This document shows, one piece after another, positions 44,054 to 53,732 of a stretch of DNA of 64,000 nt. A model generated the notes under the pieces. That model was not told the origin of the DNA and ran no database searches. It was given only the letters and a program-made list of their open reading frames with translations. Within the stretch, counting starts at the first letter, position 1, and every line of letters begins with the position of its first letter. The stretch is from assembly GCF_015351395.1 (NCBI RefSeq), contig NZ_JADKPV010000001.1:62001-126000 (forward strand). Reading direction: 5' to 3'. The position numbers and the translations under genes were made by a program. The DNA comes from Savagea serpentis (GTDB taxonomy: Bacteria > Bacillota > Bacilli > Bacillales_A > Planococcaceae).

Positions 44054-44980
44054 TTATTTTGATTCAATCGAGTCTGGATCTTTTAAGAAAAATCCTTCAT
44101 CTAATGAGCGATGTGGTGGATGTAAGTCGTGAAGTTTTGCATTTAATGCATGCATTACTTCTTCAGACCATGTCCCGTTTTGGAAATGGTTGCGCGCTTC
44201 GTCGAATAATTTCACGATTGCGACGAAATTTTCACCTGGTGAAAAAATGCCGTCCAATTTCCATTGTGTTAAGCCGAGGTCGACTAATTTATCTAATTGC
44301 GTCATCAAGTTGACGTCGTCGGTTGCGAACACGTGCGTCCCGTTCATATCTTCATAAATCGAGTAATGGTTTTCTTGATTGCTTTCCGATAAGAACAGTT
44401 CACGGCTTGCCATCGATTCAGGTACTTCTTGATCGACGTAGTTGAAGTAGTTTTGAACGAGCTTTCGTTTTGATTGGTGAATACAAGTTGCGCCGTAAAC
44501 GAGCGTTTCGACAGGAATGATGACATTCTCTGCGAGTTCTTGTAGTTCTTCAAACGTCAATTCGCGTGCTAAGACGCCCGCAATTGCGCCACGTTTTCCC
44601 CAAAAGTTAATTTGTGTAGAGTTCGTGACGAGCGTTTGTGCGTCGTAAATGTAGTCCAAGTTGAATTCGTTTTTTTGTAAAATACGAACTGCCCCTGGGT
44701 CCCCTGTCGTAATCGCATCTACGTGGAGACGTTCTAATTCCGTGAGATAGTCTTTTAATTTTTCGATGCGGTCATTATGGAAGAGGGCATTCACAGCGAC
44801 GATAACTTTTTTATTCGCTGCATGCGCAATTTCTACGACTTGACCTATTTCTTCTAAAGAGAATGAATGGGGAAGGCGTAAACCAAATTCATCTTCTCCC
44901 ACGTACACATAATCGACACCTGCGTCAATTAATTGCTTACTTTGTTCCACCGACTCGGCTGTTGCAATCAGTTCGATCAT
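44054..44980 (-). CDS. yrrN: U32-family protein YrrN/TrhP type
   Basis: A 308-residue U32-family paralogue of the downstream gene. It has IDAGVDYVYVGEDEFGLRLP near residue 20 and the core LVYGATCIHQSKRKLVQNYFN near 150. The cysteine cluster of the longer partner is reduced to one cysteine here, so any iron-sulfur cluster probably belongs to YrrO. ATG at 44980 with AAAGGAAG upstream is chosen over the reading from 45034. It is thought to act with YrrO in 5-hydroxyuridine formation at tRNA position 34, based on B. subtilis. The usual yrrM (methyltransferase) is not adjacent. Confidence 0.87.
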   Translation of the reverse strand: MIELIATAESVEQSKQLIDAGVDYVYVGEDEFGLRLPHSFSLEEIGQVVEIAHAANKKVIVAVNALFHNDRIEKLKDYLTELERLHVDAITTGDPGAVRILQKNEFNLDYIYDAQTLVTNSTQINFWGKRGAIAGVLARELTFEELQELAENVIIPVETLVYGATCIHQSKRKLVQNYFNYVDQEVPESMASRELFLSESNQENHYSIYEDMNGTHVFATDDVNLMTQLDKLVDLGLTQWKLDGIFSPGENFVAIVKLFDEARNHFQNGTWSEEVMHALNAKLHDLHPPHRSLDEGFFLKDPDSIESK

Positions 44981-45173
44981 CGGTTTCACTTCCTTTCTTA
45001 AAAAAATACGTACGTTTTCTATTTTACTCCACAACGTAAAAAAACGACATACGTCATCGTATATTGTTTGGAATTGTTAACATATCGTTAGGAGACGAGC
45101 GAGTAGTAGTCGTTTCGCTCATCCCATTGCAATCTCTTCGGAGTAGAAAGTTTTTACGATTATTTCATGACGT

Positions 45174-45212
45174 AAAAAAACGCATAGAATCTGAGGAGAT
45201 TCCATGCGTCGC
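45174..45212 (-). terminator. Terminator of ylaF
   Basis: On the minus strand the stem ACGCAT-GGAATCT/AGATTCTATGCGT has a 3-4 base loop and is followed by seven T. Confidence 0.85.
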
Positions 45213-45224
45213 GCTTCGTTTCAT

Positions 45225-45410
45225 TTAAAGTAGTCCTTGTTCGCGTAATTTTTTCTTTTTCGTAAATCCGAGTCCCATGAAGACGAGGACTAAAATCGAA
45301 GAGATGATGATCGTCAATGGTGATTTTTCTGCGACGCCAACGCCGATTGCGCACATCGAAGATACAGCTAAAAATGAGTAAAGGACGAAAATCCAATGAA
45401 TATTTTTCAA
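45225..45410 (-). CDS. ylaF: YlaF-family small membrane protein
   Basis: A 61-residue protein with two transmembrane helices (about residues 5-25 and 30-48) and a basic C-terminal tail TKKKKLREQGLL. Size and its position divergent from typA match YlaF of B. subtilis, a protein of unknown function. TTG start 8 bases after AAGGAGG. Confidence 0.8.
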   Translation of the reverse strand: MKNIHWIFVLYSFLAVSSMCAIGVGVAEKSPLTIIISSILVLVFMGLGFTKKKKLREQGLL

Positions 45411-45439
45411 AAAAATGCCTCCTTCTGAGTATCGCTTGT

Positions 45440-45467
45440 TTGGATATGTAGATTCATGTGTTATAAT
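45440..45467 (+). promoter_or_regulatory. Sigma-A promoter of typA
   Basis: TTGGAT, a 16-base spacer and a perfect TATAAT, itself preceded by TGT (extended -10), lie about 45 bases before typA. Confidence 0.8.
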
Positions 45468-45514
45468 AACACAGTTAAAGAGATGATAAAAGATAAACGG
45501 AGTTGAGAAGAGAA

Positions 45515-47356
45515 ATGAAAGAACGTTCAGACATTAGAAACATCGCCATCATCGCTCACGTCGATCATGGTAAAACGACATTAGTCGATCAGTTGTTAAA
45601 GCAATCAGGAATCTTTAGAGAAAATGAGCATGTCGATGACCGTGCAATGGACTCAGACGACATTGAAAAAGAGCGCGGTATTACGATTTTAGCGAAAAAT
45701 ACAGCCGTTCATTATAAAGATACGAAAATCAATATTTTAGACACACCAGGTCACGCGGATTTTGGGGGAGAAGTAGAGCGAATCTTGCGCATGGTGGACG
45801 GTGTTATTCTCGTTGTCGATGCGTTCGAAGGATGTATGCCTCAAACTCGTTTCGTATTAAAGAAAGCGTTGGAAGCGAATCTTCAGCCGATTGTCGTCGT
45901 CAATAAAATTGACCGCGATTTCGTGCGTCCAGAAGCAGTTGTCGATGAAGTGCTTGAACTCTTTATCGAGTTAGACGCAAACGACGACCAATTAGAATTC
46001 CCAGTCGTGTACGCTTCAGGATTTAACGGTACAGCAAGTTTAGACCCAGAACCAGAAGCACAAAAAGAAACGTTGCAAGATTTGTACGATGCAATCATCG
46101 AACATATTCCAGCACCGATCGATAACAGTGAAGAACCGCTCCAGTTCCAAGTCTCATTATTAGATTACAATGATTACGTTGGACGTATCGGTATCGGACG
46201 TATTTTCCGCGGTTCGATGAAAGTTGGCGAACAAGTCGCTTTATTAAAACGTGACGGTTCAGTGAAACAGTTCCGTGTAACGAAAATGTACGGTTTCCTC
46301 GGCTTGCAGCGTATCGAAATTCAAGAAGCATTCGCGGGTGATTTAGTCGCCGTTTCCGGAATGGAAGATATCGATGTAGGGGAGACCATTTGTCCAGTCG
46401 GTCATCAAGAAGCGTTACCAGAGCTTCATATTGACGAGCCGACATTACAAATGACATTCCTCGTGAACAACAGCCCATTTGCAGGAAAAGAAGGAAAATG
46501 GATCACAGCGCGTAAAGTCGAAGAACGTCTCGAGCAACAGCTTGAAACAGACGTATCGCTCCGCGTAGAGCCGACTGCTTCACCAGATGCATGGATCGTT
46601 TCAGGACGTGGAGAGCTCCACTTATCGATTTTAATCGAAAATATGCGTCGTGAAGGATATGAACTTCAAGTATCAAAACCAGAAGTCATCATCCGTGAAA
46701 TTGACGGTGTGAAATGTGAGCCGTTCGAACGCGTTCAAATCGACGTTCCGGAAGAATATTCAGGTGGCGTCATCGAGTCTCTCGGCCAACGTAAAGGAGA
46801 AATGCTCGATATGATCAATAGCGGTAACGGTCAAGTGCGTGTCGTCTTTTTAGTGCCTGCACGTGGATTGATCGGATATACGACAGAGTTTTTAACATTG
46901 ACTCGCGGATACGGTATTATCAATCACACATTTGACACATATAAACCATATATTAATGCTAAAATTGGAGGAAGACGTAACGGAGCGCTCGTTTCGATGG
47001 AAAACGGTGTCGTTACAGCTTACAGTGTCATGCAGCTCGAAGATCGTGGAACGATGTTCGTAGAAGCGGGCACACCGATTTATGCAGGAATGATCGTCGG
47101 TGAAAATACACGTGAAAATGATTTAACGATCAACTTGACGAAACAAAAACATGCGACGAACGTTCGTTCAGCGACGAAAGACCAAACGGTATCGACGAAA
47201 AAACCACGTATTTTAACGTTGGAAGAAGCACTTCAATATATCGGAGACGATGAATATTGTGAAGTGACACCGGAGTCGATTCGTATGCGTAAAAAGATTT
47301 TGGACAAAAACGAACGTGAAAAGATGAAAAAGAAAAGCAAACTTGCTGAATCATAA
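45515..47356 (+). CDS. typA: Ribosome-associated GTPase TypA/BipA
   Basis: A 613-residue translational GTPase. G1 AHVDHGKTT is near residue 15, switch region RGITILAKN near 55, G3 DTPGHADFGGE near 74 and G4 NKID near 130. EF-G-like domains and the TypA-specific C-terminal domain (about 480-613) follow with RSATKDQTV and EYCEVTPESIRMRK. It binds 70S ribosomes near the A site and supports growth at low temperature or stress and 50S assembly in other bacteria. ATG at 45515 is chosen; TTG at 45503 lacks a spaced site. It lies in the typA-ylaH order typical of Bacillales. Confidence 0.96.
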   Translation: MKERSDIRNIAIIAHVDHGKTTLVDQLLKQSGIFRENEHVDDRAMDSDDIEKERGITILAKNTAVHYKDTKINILDTPGHADFGGEVERILRMVDGVILVVDAFEGCMPQTRFVLKKALEANLQPIVVVNKIDRDFVRPEAVVDEVLELFIELDANDDQLEFPVVYASGFNGTASLDPEPEAQKETLQDLYDAIIEHIPAPIDNSEEPLQFQVSLLDYNDYVGRIGIGRIFRGSMKVGEQVALLKRDGSVKQFRVTKMYGFLGLQRIEIQEAFAGDLVAVSGMEDIDVGETICPVGHQEALPELHIDEPTLQMTFLVNNSPFAGKEGKWITARKVEERLEQQLETDVSLRVEPTASPDAWIVSGRGELHLSILIENMRREGYELQVSKPEVIIREIDGVKCEPFERVQIDVPEEYSGGVIESLGQRKGEMLDMINSGNGQVRVVFLVPARGLIGYTTEFLTLTRGYGIINHTFDTYKPYINAKIGGRRNGALVSMENGVVTAYSVMQLEDRGTMFVEAGTPIYAGMIVGENTRENDLTINLTKQKHATNVRSATKDQTVSTKKPRILTLEEALQYIGDDEYCEVTPESIRMRKKILDKNEREKMKKKSKLAES

Positions 47357-47386
47357 AATGAACGTGAATGAGGAGGAGAGTGTGAG

Positions 47387-47722
47387 ATGGAAGATGCGAA
47401 AGATTTAGAGCGCGCGTATGAACGGATGACGGGGATTTCTCGTCTCATTTATGAGAATGCTCCTGACATCGATACGGGTGGGATGATTCTATTCGTCCTA
47501 GTCTTACTATTATCTGCTTTTGTTTACAAATTAGGATTTGCGCGCAAAATTAAATGGTGGCAAAACATTATTGTATACGTGTCACTCGCATTAGGTTGTT
47601 TAATTTTGACGTTTTTAGCGATTTATTTACCAGTCGTTGAAGGATTGCTCGTCGCAGCAGCGATTTTAATTTTATATCGCGCACGCCGTATGGCAGATGA
47701 TCGACGAGAAGCAGCACAATAA
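47387..47722 (+). CDS. ylaH: YlaH-like membrane protein
   Basis: A 111-residue protein with three hydrophobic helices (about 33-50, 60-78, 80-96) and a soluble N-terminal segment rich in charged residues. It fits the YlaH-like family, unknown function, next to typA in Bacillales. GAGGAGGAG lies 8 bases before the ATG. It is co-transcribed with typA (30-base gap) and closed by a terminator. Confidence 0.82.
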   Translation: MEDAKDLERAYERMTGISRLIYENAPDIDTGGMILFVLVLLLSAFVYKLGFARKIKWWQNIIVYVSLALGCLILTFLAIYLPVVEGLLVAAAILILYRARRMADDRREAAQ

Positions 47723-47765
47723 AAAATACGACGTATTCCTTACTGGAATGCGTCGTATTTTTATT
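47721..47765. terminator. Terminator between ylaH and ylaI
   Basis: A 16 bp stem (aaatacgacgtattcc with ggaatgcgtcgtattt, one mismatch) with a 5-base loop and T-runs on both strands. Confidence 0.85.
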
Positions 47766-47792
47766 TGTCCTTACGATGTGGACAGCGGTCAT

Positions 47793-47996
47793 TTAAAATT
47801 GGTCTTCTGTCGTGTGAGAACTGCGATACAATTTGAAGCGACCTGTCGCGATGCGTGCTTCTGTATTTTCCGTAATACGAGTATTGCATTCATCGCATAA
47901 ATAGGTGCGAATCGGTTTATTGCGCAATTTTTTAGCGGTCGTTGAAAAATCGGGTATATTATCGATTTTATCGCATAATGCACATTGTACTCTCAT
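47793..47996 (-). CDS. ylaI: YlaI-like zinc-ribbon mini-protein (DUF2197)
   Basis: A 67-residue protein with two CxxC pairs (CALC near residue 5 and CDEC near 34), which form a predicted zinc ribbon, followed by a basic stretch ARIATGRFKLYR that may touch nucleic acid. Size, cysteines and neighbourhood match YlaI of B. subtilis. Function unknown. GAGGTGATGGT precedes the ATG. It is the second gene after a 166-residue protein on the same strand, 10 bases apart. Confidence 0.85.
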   Translation of the reverse strand: MRVQCALCDKIDNIPDFSTTAKKLRNKPIRTYLCDECNTRITENTEARIATGRFKLYRSSHTTEDQF

Positions 47997-48006
47997 ACCA
48001 TCACCT

Positions 48007-48507
48007 CTATTCGATGCGGATCGCTTGCACGTGACGAATCGGGTCTTTCACGTTCGAACCGTCTGCGAATAAGACGTAAATCGGACCATCTTCACGCAAC
48101 GGCTTGCCGCGCAAACTGTACTGTAAAATGACATCGTTTAAGCGGTCATATGGAATCGCTACTTCTTCGCCTGTCGTTTGCTCAAAGACAATCGTTGTTG
48201 CGTCTTCATGCGGTTCAGCATTTTTCAAAAAGTGTTTGAAATGAATGCCGAGCGTATCCTTCAATTCTTTTTTCAATGAGAATGTTTCTTCAGCTTTCAA
48301 TGTTGGAGGAGCGGTAGACCCTTCCATAATCTCGCGGGACCAATGTTTTCCCATCCCTTGTAAATATTTCGTATCTTCGTCGATCTCTTCATACGTCGTA
48401 TGGAAAAATTGTTCTAAATCGATGCGTCGGTCATCAAAAATCCAAACCGTTGGATCGAGCGTAATTGCAAATTGTACTTTACCTTTAATAGGTACCATGA
48501 AATTCAT
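48007..48507 (-). CDS. Uncharacterised soluble protein co-transcribed with ylaI
   Basis: A 166-residue cytosolic protein without membrane segments or signal peptide. It is strand-rich with recognisable stretches VQFAITLDPTVWIFDDRRIDL near the N-terminus and DGPIYVLFADGSNVKDPIRH near the C-terminus. I do not know the family and see no catalytic motif. GGGAGGG lies 6 bases before the ATG. It leads an operon with ylaI and diverges from ylaN, suggesting a conserved Bacillales partner of that cluster. Confidence 0.72.
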   Translation of the reverse strand: MNFMVPIKGKVQFAITLDPTVWIFDDRRIDLEQFFHTTYEEIDEDTKYLQGMGKHWSREIMEGSTAPPTLKAEETFSLKKELKDTLGIHFKHFLKNAEPHEDATTIVFEQTTGEEVAIPYDRLNDVILQYSLRGKPLREDGPIYVLFADGSNVKDPIRHVQAIRIE

Positions 48508-48683
48508 GATAAACCCTCCCTTTTCTCTTACTTATTTAGTATATCGTGAAAAGGAACAGAAAGAAACTCTCGAAAATAGAGAAAGAAAAATGATGAAAAT
48601 CGAAAAGTTCGAATTTTCGACACAATTGAAAAGAATGAAGTCAGAAAAGAAACGAGTGAGAGATAGAAAAGCAACCCAATTAC

Positions 48684-48712
48684 TTGCAATTTCACTGTGG
48701 TAAAGTTACAAT
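48684..48712 (+). promoter_or_regulatory. Sigma-A promoter of ylaN
   Basis: TTGCAA, 17 bases and TACAAT lie about 48 bases upstream of ylaN, at the end of a 253-base AT-rich gap that otherwise shows only a small inverted repeat at 48600-48620. Confidence 0.7.
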
Positions 48713-48760
48713 TTACTTTGATAACAATTAACGTATTTTAACGTAATTGGGGGCGTCCTC

Positions 48761-49042
48761 ATGGAAATAAAAGTTCAACAAACATACAGAGAAAGAGCGC
48801 TTGAGCAATTGCTTGCTGATGCAGAGAAAATCGCTCAACTCATCAAAGTGCAAATGGATCATTTAACGATGCCACAGTGCCCACTTTATGAAGAAGTGCT
48901 CGATACGCAGATGTATGGACTTTCACGAGAAATTGACTTTGCAGTGAAATTAGATTTAATCGATAGCGAAGTCGGCAAAGAGATTTTGACACGTTTAGAG
49001 CAAGAGATGAACGCTTTACACGAGTTATATATGAAAAAATAA
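48761..49042 (+). CDS. ylaN: YlaN, Fur-interacting iron-homeostasis protein
   Basis: A 93-residue, mostly helical protein with the same length as B. subtilis YlaN. It has conserved core [20 protein letters not shown] and an acidic C-terminal helix. B. subtilis YlaN binds iron and relieves Fur repression, and is needed under iron-poor conditions; this is transferred by homology. The ATG follows only a weak GGGGG, so translation may be inefficient. A terminator separates it from ftsW. Confidence 0.9.
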   Translation: MEIKVQQTYRERALEQLLADAEKIAQLIKVQMDHLTMPQCPLYEEVLDTQMYGLSREIDFAVKLDLIDSEVGKEILTRLEQEMNALHELYMKK

Positions 49043-49048
49043 CAGCTA

Positions 49049-49081
49049 AACTCAAACTAGTTTTTAAGTTTGAGTTTTTTG
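49049..49081 (+). terminator. Terminator of ylaN
   Basis: A 9-10 bp stem (aactcaaac with gtttgagtt) is followed by six T. Confidence 0.87.
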
Positions 49082-49105
49082 TTTACGGATGGGCAGGAGA
49101 GCAAC

Positions 49106-50278
49106 TTGAAGAATGTGAAGAAACTGTATCAACATTTTGATTACCCCCTCTTTATTACATATATTATTTTAGCGTTATTCGGTTTGCTTATGGTGTACAG
49201 TTCCAGCATGATTCAGGGACTTAATAAGTTTGACGATTCAACGTATTATTTCTCCAAACAGTTGAAGCATGTCATCATTGCAATACCGGTATTTTTAATA
49301 ATGGCGGCAATTCCACATCGACATTATAAAGAGAAAAAAGCGATGATTGCGATGGTAGCCGTGATGTTACTTTCATTAGGCGCGGTACTGATTTTTGGGT
49401 TCGGTAAAGAGGAAGTGGGATCGAAAAGTTGGATTCGGACACCGGTCGGAAACTTCCAACCGTCAGAGTTTGCAAAAATCATTATTATCTTGTATTTTTC
49501 AAGCTTTTTTGCTAAAAAAAATGAGAAGGGTACATTAGAGCAATTTAATAAGTCAATCGGACCTCCGCTGTTTATTTTAGGTTTGACAGCAGGGCTTGTC
49601 ATGTTGGAAACGGACGTTGGAGCGACGCTTATCATCGTATTTGTGGCGATGACTGTGATCTTAGCGAGCGGCTTACGCTTTAAGTCATTTTTGCGCATGA
49701 TTGTGGCGATGTTCCTCGTTTTAATTCCGATGATTGGAATTTTATTGTTGTTTAAAAGACAATCGATTTTGACAGGGAGTCGTCAAGGGCGACTCATGGC
49801 TTTTATGGATCCCTTCAAATATCCAGAGGGCTCAGGATTCCAAATTATAAATAGTTTCCTCGCCATTGGAAGCGGTGGGTTAACAGGTCTCGGTCTTGGA
49901 AAGTCTGTTCAGAAGCTTGGGTATTTGCCAGAGCCACATACGGACATGATTTTTGCGGTCATTAGTGAAGAATTAGGAATATTCGGAACGACAATTGTAT
50001 TGGGAGGAATTGGCTTCATTGTATTCCGTGCATTTTCACTCGGACTGAAGACGAAAAGCCCACAAGCTCGCATGTTAGCGTTCGGTTTAGGAAGTTTATT
50101 TGGCATTCAAACAGTGCTTAATATTGGCGGTTTGACGAGCGTAATTCCACTTACTGGGGTAACATTACCATTTATTAGTTATGGCGGAACGAGCTTTATT
50201 CTGTTATCTTTAGCTTTAGGGATACTGATGAATGTATCCATGTTTGTTAAAAAAGAACAAAGCGATAAGGGAGTGTAG
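49106..50278 (+). CDS. ftsW: SEDS-family peptidoglycan polymerase FtsW
   Basis: A 390-residue SEDS protein with about ten membrane helices. The conserved extracellular loop is seen in NSFLAIGSGGLTGLGLGKSVQKLGYLPEPHTDMIF (shown from 250 to 285 in part). The catalytic aspartate of that family lies in the DMIF segment. A late GGVTLPFISYGG-like stretch (VTLPFISYGGTSF) closes it. With its cognate class B PBP it makes septal glycan strands. TTG at 49106, with AGGAGAG upstream, is preferred over the frame opening at 49070, which would begin in the ylaN terminator. pycA starts 4 bases downstream. Confidence 0.93.
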   Translation: MKNVKKLYQHFDYPLFITYIILALFGLLMVYSSSMIQGLNKFDDSTYYFSKQLKHVIIAIPVFLIMAAIPHRHYKEKKAMIAMVAVMLLSLGAVLIFGFGKEEVGSKSWIRTPVGNFQPSEFAKIIIILYFSSFFAKKNEKGTLEQFNKSIGPPLFILGLTAGLVMLETDVGATLIIVFVAMTVILASGLRFKSFLRMIVAMFLVLIPMIGILLLFKRQSILTGSRQGRLMAFMDPFKYPEGSGFQIINSFLAIGSGGLTGLGLGKSVQKLGYLPEPHTDMIFAVISEELGIFGTTIVLGGIGFIVFRAFSLGLKTKSPQARMLAFGLGSLFGIQTVLNIGGLTSVIPLTGVTLPFISYGGTSFILLSLALGILMNVSMFVKKEQSDKGV

Positions 50279-50282
50279 TAAT

Positions 50283-53200
50283 ATGGCGCAACAACAAATT
50301 AAGAAAATTTTAGTAGCGAACCGTGGAGAGATCGCTATCCGAATTTTCCGTGCGTGTACGGAATTAAATATTCCGACAGTCGGGATTTACTCGGCAGAAG
50401 ACCGTGGTTCATTCCACCGTTACAAAGCAGATGAATCATACTTGGTGGGAGAAGGGAAGAAGCCGATCGATGCATACTTAGATATCGAAGGCATCATCCA
50501 AATTGCGAAAGAGAGTGGCGCCAATGCCATTCACCCAGGATATGGATTTTTAGCAGAGAATGAGGAGTTCGCTCGTCGTCTCGAAGAAGAAGGAATCATT
50601 TTCATCGGACCGACTTCAAAGCATTTGAATATGTTCGGTGACAAGGTGAAAGCGCGTACGCAAGCAATCAATGCAGCCATACCTGTTATACCTGGTAGCG
50701 ATGGTCCTGTATCATCGGTGGAAGAAGTGGCTCAGTTTGGAGAAGAGCACGGATATCCGATTATTATTAAAGCATCACTCGGTGGTGGCGGACGCGGAAT
50801 GCGTATCGTTGAAAAAGCAGACGAAGTCGTTGAAGCTTACAACCGTGCGAAATCTGAAGCGAAGTCAGCATTCGGTTCAGACGAAGTGTACGTTGAAAAA
50901 TTCGTGCAAAACCCGAAACATATCGAAGTCCAAATTATTGCGGACAAATACGGTAACGTCGTTCACTTATACGAGCGAGACTGTTCGATCCAACGCCGTC
51001 ACCAAAAGGTTGTAGAAATTGCACCGTCAATTTCATTGACAGATGAAATGCGCGCAGACATTTGTAATGCAGCGGTTCACTTGATGAAAGAGATCGAATA
51101 CATTAACGCAGGAACCGTCGAGTTTTTAGTTGCTGACGGCAAGTTTTACTTCATCGAAGTAAACCCACGAATTCAAGTAGAGCATACGATTACGGAGATG
51201 GTGACAGGAATCGATATCGTTCATACACAAATTCACGTAGCGAATGGTGAGCGCCTACATGAAAGCGTTGCCAAAGTTCCAGCACAACAAAATATTCCGT
51301 TATTTGGATATGCGATCCAATCACGCGTTACTACAGAGGACCCGTTAAATGACTTTATGCCTGATACAGGTCGACTTTCTGTGTACCGTTCAGGTGGAGG
51401 ATTCGGAGTTCGTTTAGATGCGGGTAACGGTTTCCAAGGAGCGATCATTACACCGTATTACGATTCGTTGCTCGTAAAAGTTTCAACATGGGGAATGTCA
51501 TTTGAAGAAGCAGCGACAAAAATGGACCGTAACTTGCAAGAGTTCCGTATTCGCGGAATTAAAACGAATATTCCGTTTTTAGAAAACGTCGTCCGTCATC
51601 CAGATTTCTTAACAGGAAACTACGATACGAGCTTCATCGATACGACGCCTGAGTTATTCGAATTTAAACCGCGTAAAGACCGTGGTACGAAAATTTTAAA
51701 TTACCTCGGAAATATTACGGTGAATGGGTTCCCTGAAATCGGTAACGATTCAAAGCCGATCTTCCATCATCCACGTAAGCCGATTGTTGATTTGTCAGGA
51801 GCTCCTCAAGCGGGCACGAAACAAATTCTCGATGAGCGCGGTGCGGATGGACTCGTTCAATGGGTGAAAGACCAACAGAACGTGTTATTGACAGATACGA
51901 CATTCCGTGACGCGCATCAGTCATTATTAGCGACACGTGTTCGTACATCAGATATGACGAATATCGCAAGTGAAGCAGCACATTTACTGCCGGATTTATT
52001 CTCATTCGAAATGTGGGGCGGCGCGACGTTTGACGTATCGTACCGTTTCTTAAAAGAAGATCCGTGGCAACGTCTTGAACGTATGCGTAAACAAATTCCG
52101 AACGTTATGTTCCAAATGTTACTGCGCGGTGCGAACGCTGTCGGGTACACGAACTACCCGGACAATGTCATCCGTGAATTCGTGCAAGAGTCAGCGCAGT
52201 CGGGCATTGACGTCTTCCGTATTTTCGATAGTTTAAACTGGATTAAAGGAATGGAAGTTGCGATTGACGAAGTTCGTCAAACGGGCAAAATTGCAGAAGC
52301 GACACTTTGCTACACAGGGGATATTTTAGATGACTCACGTGCGAAGTATACGGTGCAATATTACAAAGATATGGCGAAAGAATTAGAAGCGACAGGTGCG
52401 CACATTCTCGGATTGAAAGATATGGCTGGTTTATTAAAACCGGAAGCCGCATATCGTTTAATTTCAGAATTGAAAGACACAGTGGACATTCCAATTCACT
52501 TGCATACGCATGATACGAGCGGTAACGGTGTGTACACATATGCGCGAGCGATTGAAGCAGGTGTCGATATTGTCGATACAGCACTCGGTTCGATGGCTGG
52601 ACTGACGTCGCAACCGTCAGCAAGTTCATTGTACTACGCAATTCAACACGGAGAGCGTGCGATGAACGCTAATATCGAATCACTCGAACAATTATCTTAC
52701 TATTGGGAAGATATCCGCAAATATTACCAGCATTTCGAAAGCGGCATGAACAGTCCGCATTCAGAAATTTACGTGCACGAAATGCCTGGTGGCCAATATT
52801 CAAACCTTCAACAACAAGCGCGTGCGGTAGGACTTGCAGAGCGTTGGGATGAAGTGAAAGATATGTACTCACGCGTGAACTTAATGTTTGGTGACGTCGT
52901 GAAAGTAACCCCTTCATCAAAAGTTGTCGGGGACATGGCATTATTCATGGTTCAAAACGATTTAGATGAACAATCGGTCATCGAGCGTGGCGACACGATT
53001 GATTTCCCAGACTCCGTCATCGAGTTCTTCCAAGGATATTTAGGCCAGCCACATGGTGGATTCCCGAAAGAACTTCAAAAAGTCATCTTAAAAGATCGCG
53101 AACCAATTACAGTTCGTCCAGGCGAATTGTTAGAGCCAGTGGATTTTGATGCATTGGAGGAAAAAGTAGCGCCAATGTTAGAACGTCCTGTCACGAAGAA

Positions 53201-53726
53201 AGACGTATTAGCGTATGCACTCTATCCGAAAGTATTCGAAGAGTATGCGGCGACGTTGAAAGAGTTTGGGGACGTGTCAGTCATTGATACGCCAGAATTT
53301 TTATACGGCATGCGTTTAGGAGAAGAAATCGAAGTGACGATTCAAAAAGGAAAGACATTGATTGTCAAGCTTGTATCAGTCGGCGAACCACAATCCGATG
53401 GTACACGTGTCATCTTCTTCGAATTGAACGGTCAGCCTCGTGAAGTGATCATCCAAGACGTACACGCAGAGTCGGATACAGTGAATAAACAAAAAGCAGA
53501 CCCGACAAATGATGCACATATCGGCGCGACGATGCCAGGAACGGTGTTGCAAGTGGCGACAGCGGAAGGTACTCGCGTTCGTCGAGGCGAGCATTTACTC
53601 ATCACAGAAGCGATGAAGATGGAGACGACCATCCAAGCGCCATTCGATGGGGTCATTCAGAAAATTCACGTCACAGCAGGCGATTCCATCGCACCAGGTG
53701 ACTTATTGATTGAAATGGAACATTAA
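50283..53726 (+). CDS. pycA: Pyruvate carboxylase
   Basis: A 1147-residue biotin enzyme converting pyruvate, bicarbonate and ATP to oxaloacetate. The biotin carboxylase domain (about 1-460) has the glycine loop GGGGRGMR near 165 and EVNPRIQVEHTITE near 295. The carboxyltransferase domain (about 530-1000) has LLTDTTFRDAHQSLLATR and HTHDTSGNG, and the C-terminal carrier ends with biotin lysine in EAMKMET near 1112. ATG at 50283 with AAGGGAGTG upstream is preferred over the reading from 50232. Size matches Bacillus PycA. Confidence 0.98.
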   Translation: MAQQQIKKILVANRGEIAIRIFRACTELNIPTVGIYSAEDRGSFHRYKADESYLVGEGKKPIDAYLDIEGIIQIAKESGANAIHPGYGFLAENEEFARRLEEEGIIFIGPTSKHLNMFGDKVKARTQAINAAIPVIPGSDGPVSSVEEVAQFGEEHGYPIIIKASLGGGGRGMRIVEKADEVVEAYNRAKSEAKSAFGSDEVYVEKFVQNPKHIEVQIIADKYGNVVHLYERDCSIQRRHQKVVEIAPSISLTDEMRADICNAAVHLMKEIEYINAGTVEFLVADGKFYFIEVNPRIQVEHTITEMVTGIDIVHTQIHVANGERLHESVAKVPAQQNIPLFGYAIQSRVTTEDPLNDFMPDTGRLSVYRSGGGFGVRLDAGNGFQGAIITPYYDSLLVKVSTWGMSFEEAATKMDRNLQEFRIRGIKTNIPFLENVVRHPDFLTGNYDTSFIDTTPELFEFKPRKDRGTKILNYLGNITVNGFPEIGNDSKPIFHHPRKPIVDLSGAPQAGTKQILDERGADGLVQWVKDQQNVLLTDTTFRDAHQSLLATRVRTSDMTNIASEAAHLLPDLFSFEMWGGATFDVSYRFLKEDPWQRLERMRKQIPNVMFQMLLRGANAVGYTNYPDNVIREFVQESAQSGIDVFRIFDSLNWIKGMEVAIDEVRQTGKIAEATLCYTGDILDDSRAKYTVQYYKDMAKELEATGAHILGLKDMAGLLKPEAAYRLISELKDTVDIPIHLHTHDTSGNGVYTYARAIEAGVDIVDTALGSMAGLTSQPSASSLYYAIQHGERAMNANIESLEQLSYYWEDIRKYYQHFESGMNSPHSEIYVHEMPGGQYSNLQQQARAVGLAERWDEVKDMYSRVNLMFGDVVKVTPSSKVVGDMALFMVQNDLDEQSVIERGDTIDFPDSVIEFFQGYLGQPHGGFPKELQKVILKDREPITVRPGELLEPVDFDALEEKVAPMLERPVTKKDVLAYALYPKVFEEYAATLKEFGDVSVIDTPEFLYGMRLGEEIEVTIQKGKTLIVKLVSVGEPQSDGTRVIFFELNGQPREVIIQDVHAESDTVNKQKADPTNDAHIGATMPGTVLQVATAEGTRVRRGEHLLITEAMKMETTIQAPFDGVIQKIHVTAGDSIAPGDLLIEMEH

Positions 53727-53732
53727 AAATGA

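Noticed and set aside
48600-48620. Inverted repeat tcgaaaa/ttttcga upstream of ylaN
   Set aside because: Short, AT-rich, no T-tail and not placed over the ylaN promoter; could be chance in AT-rich DNA.
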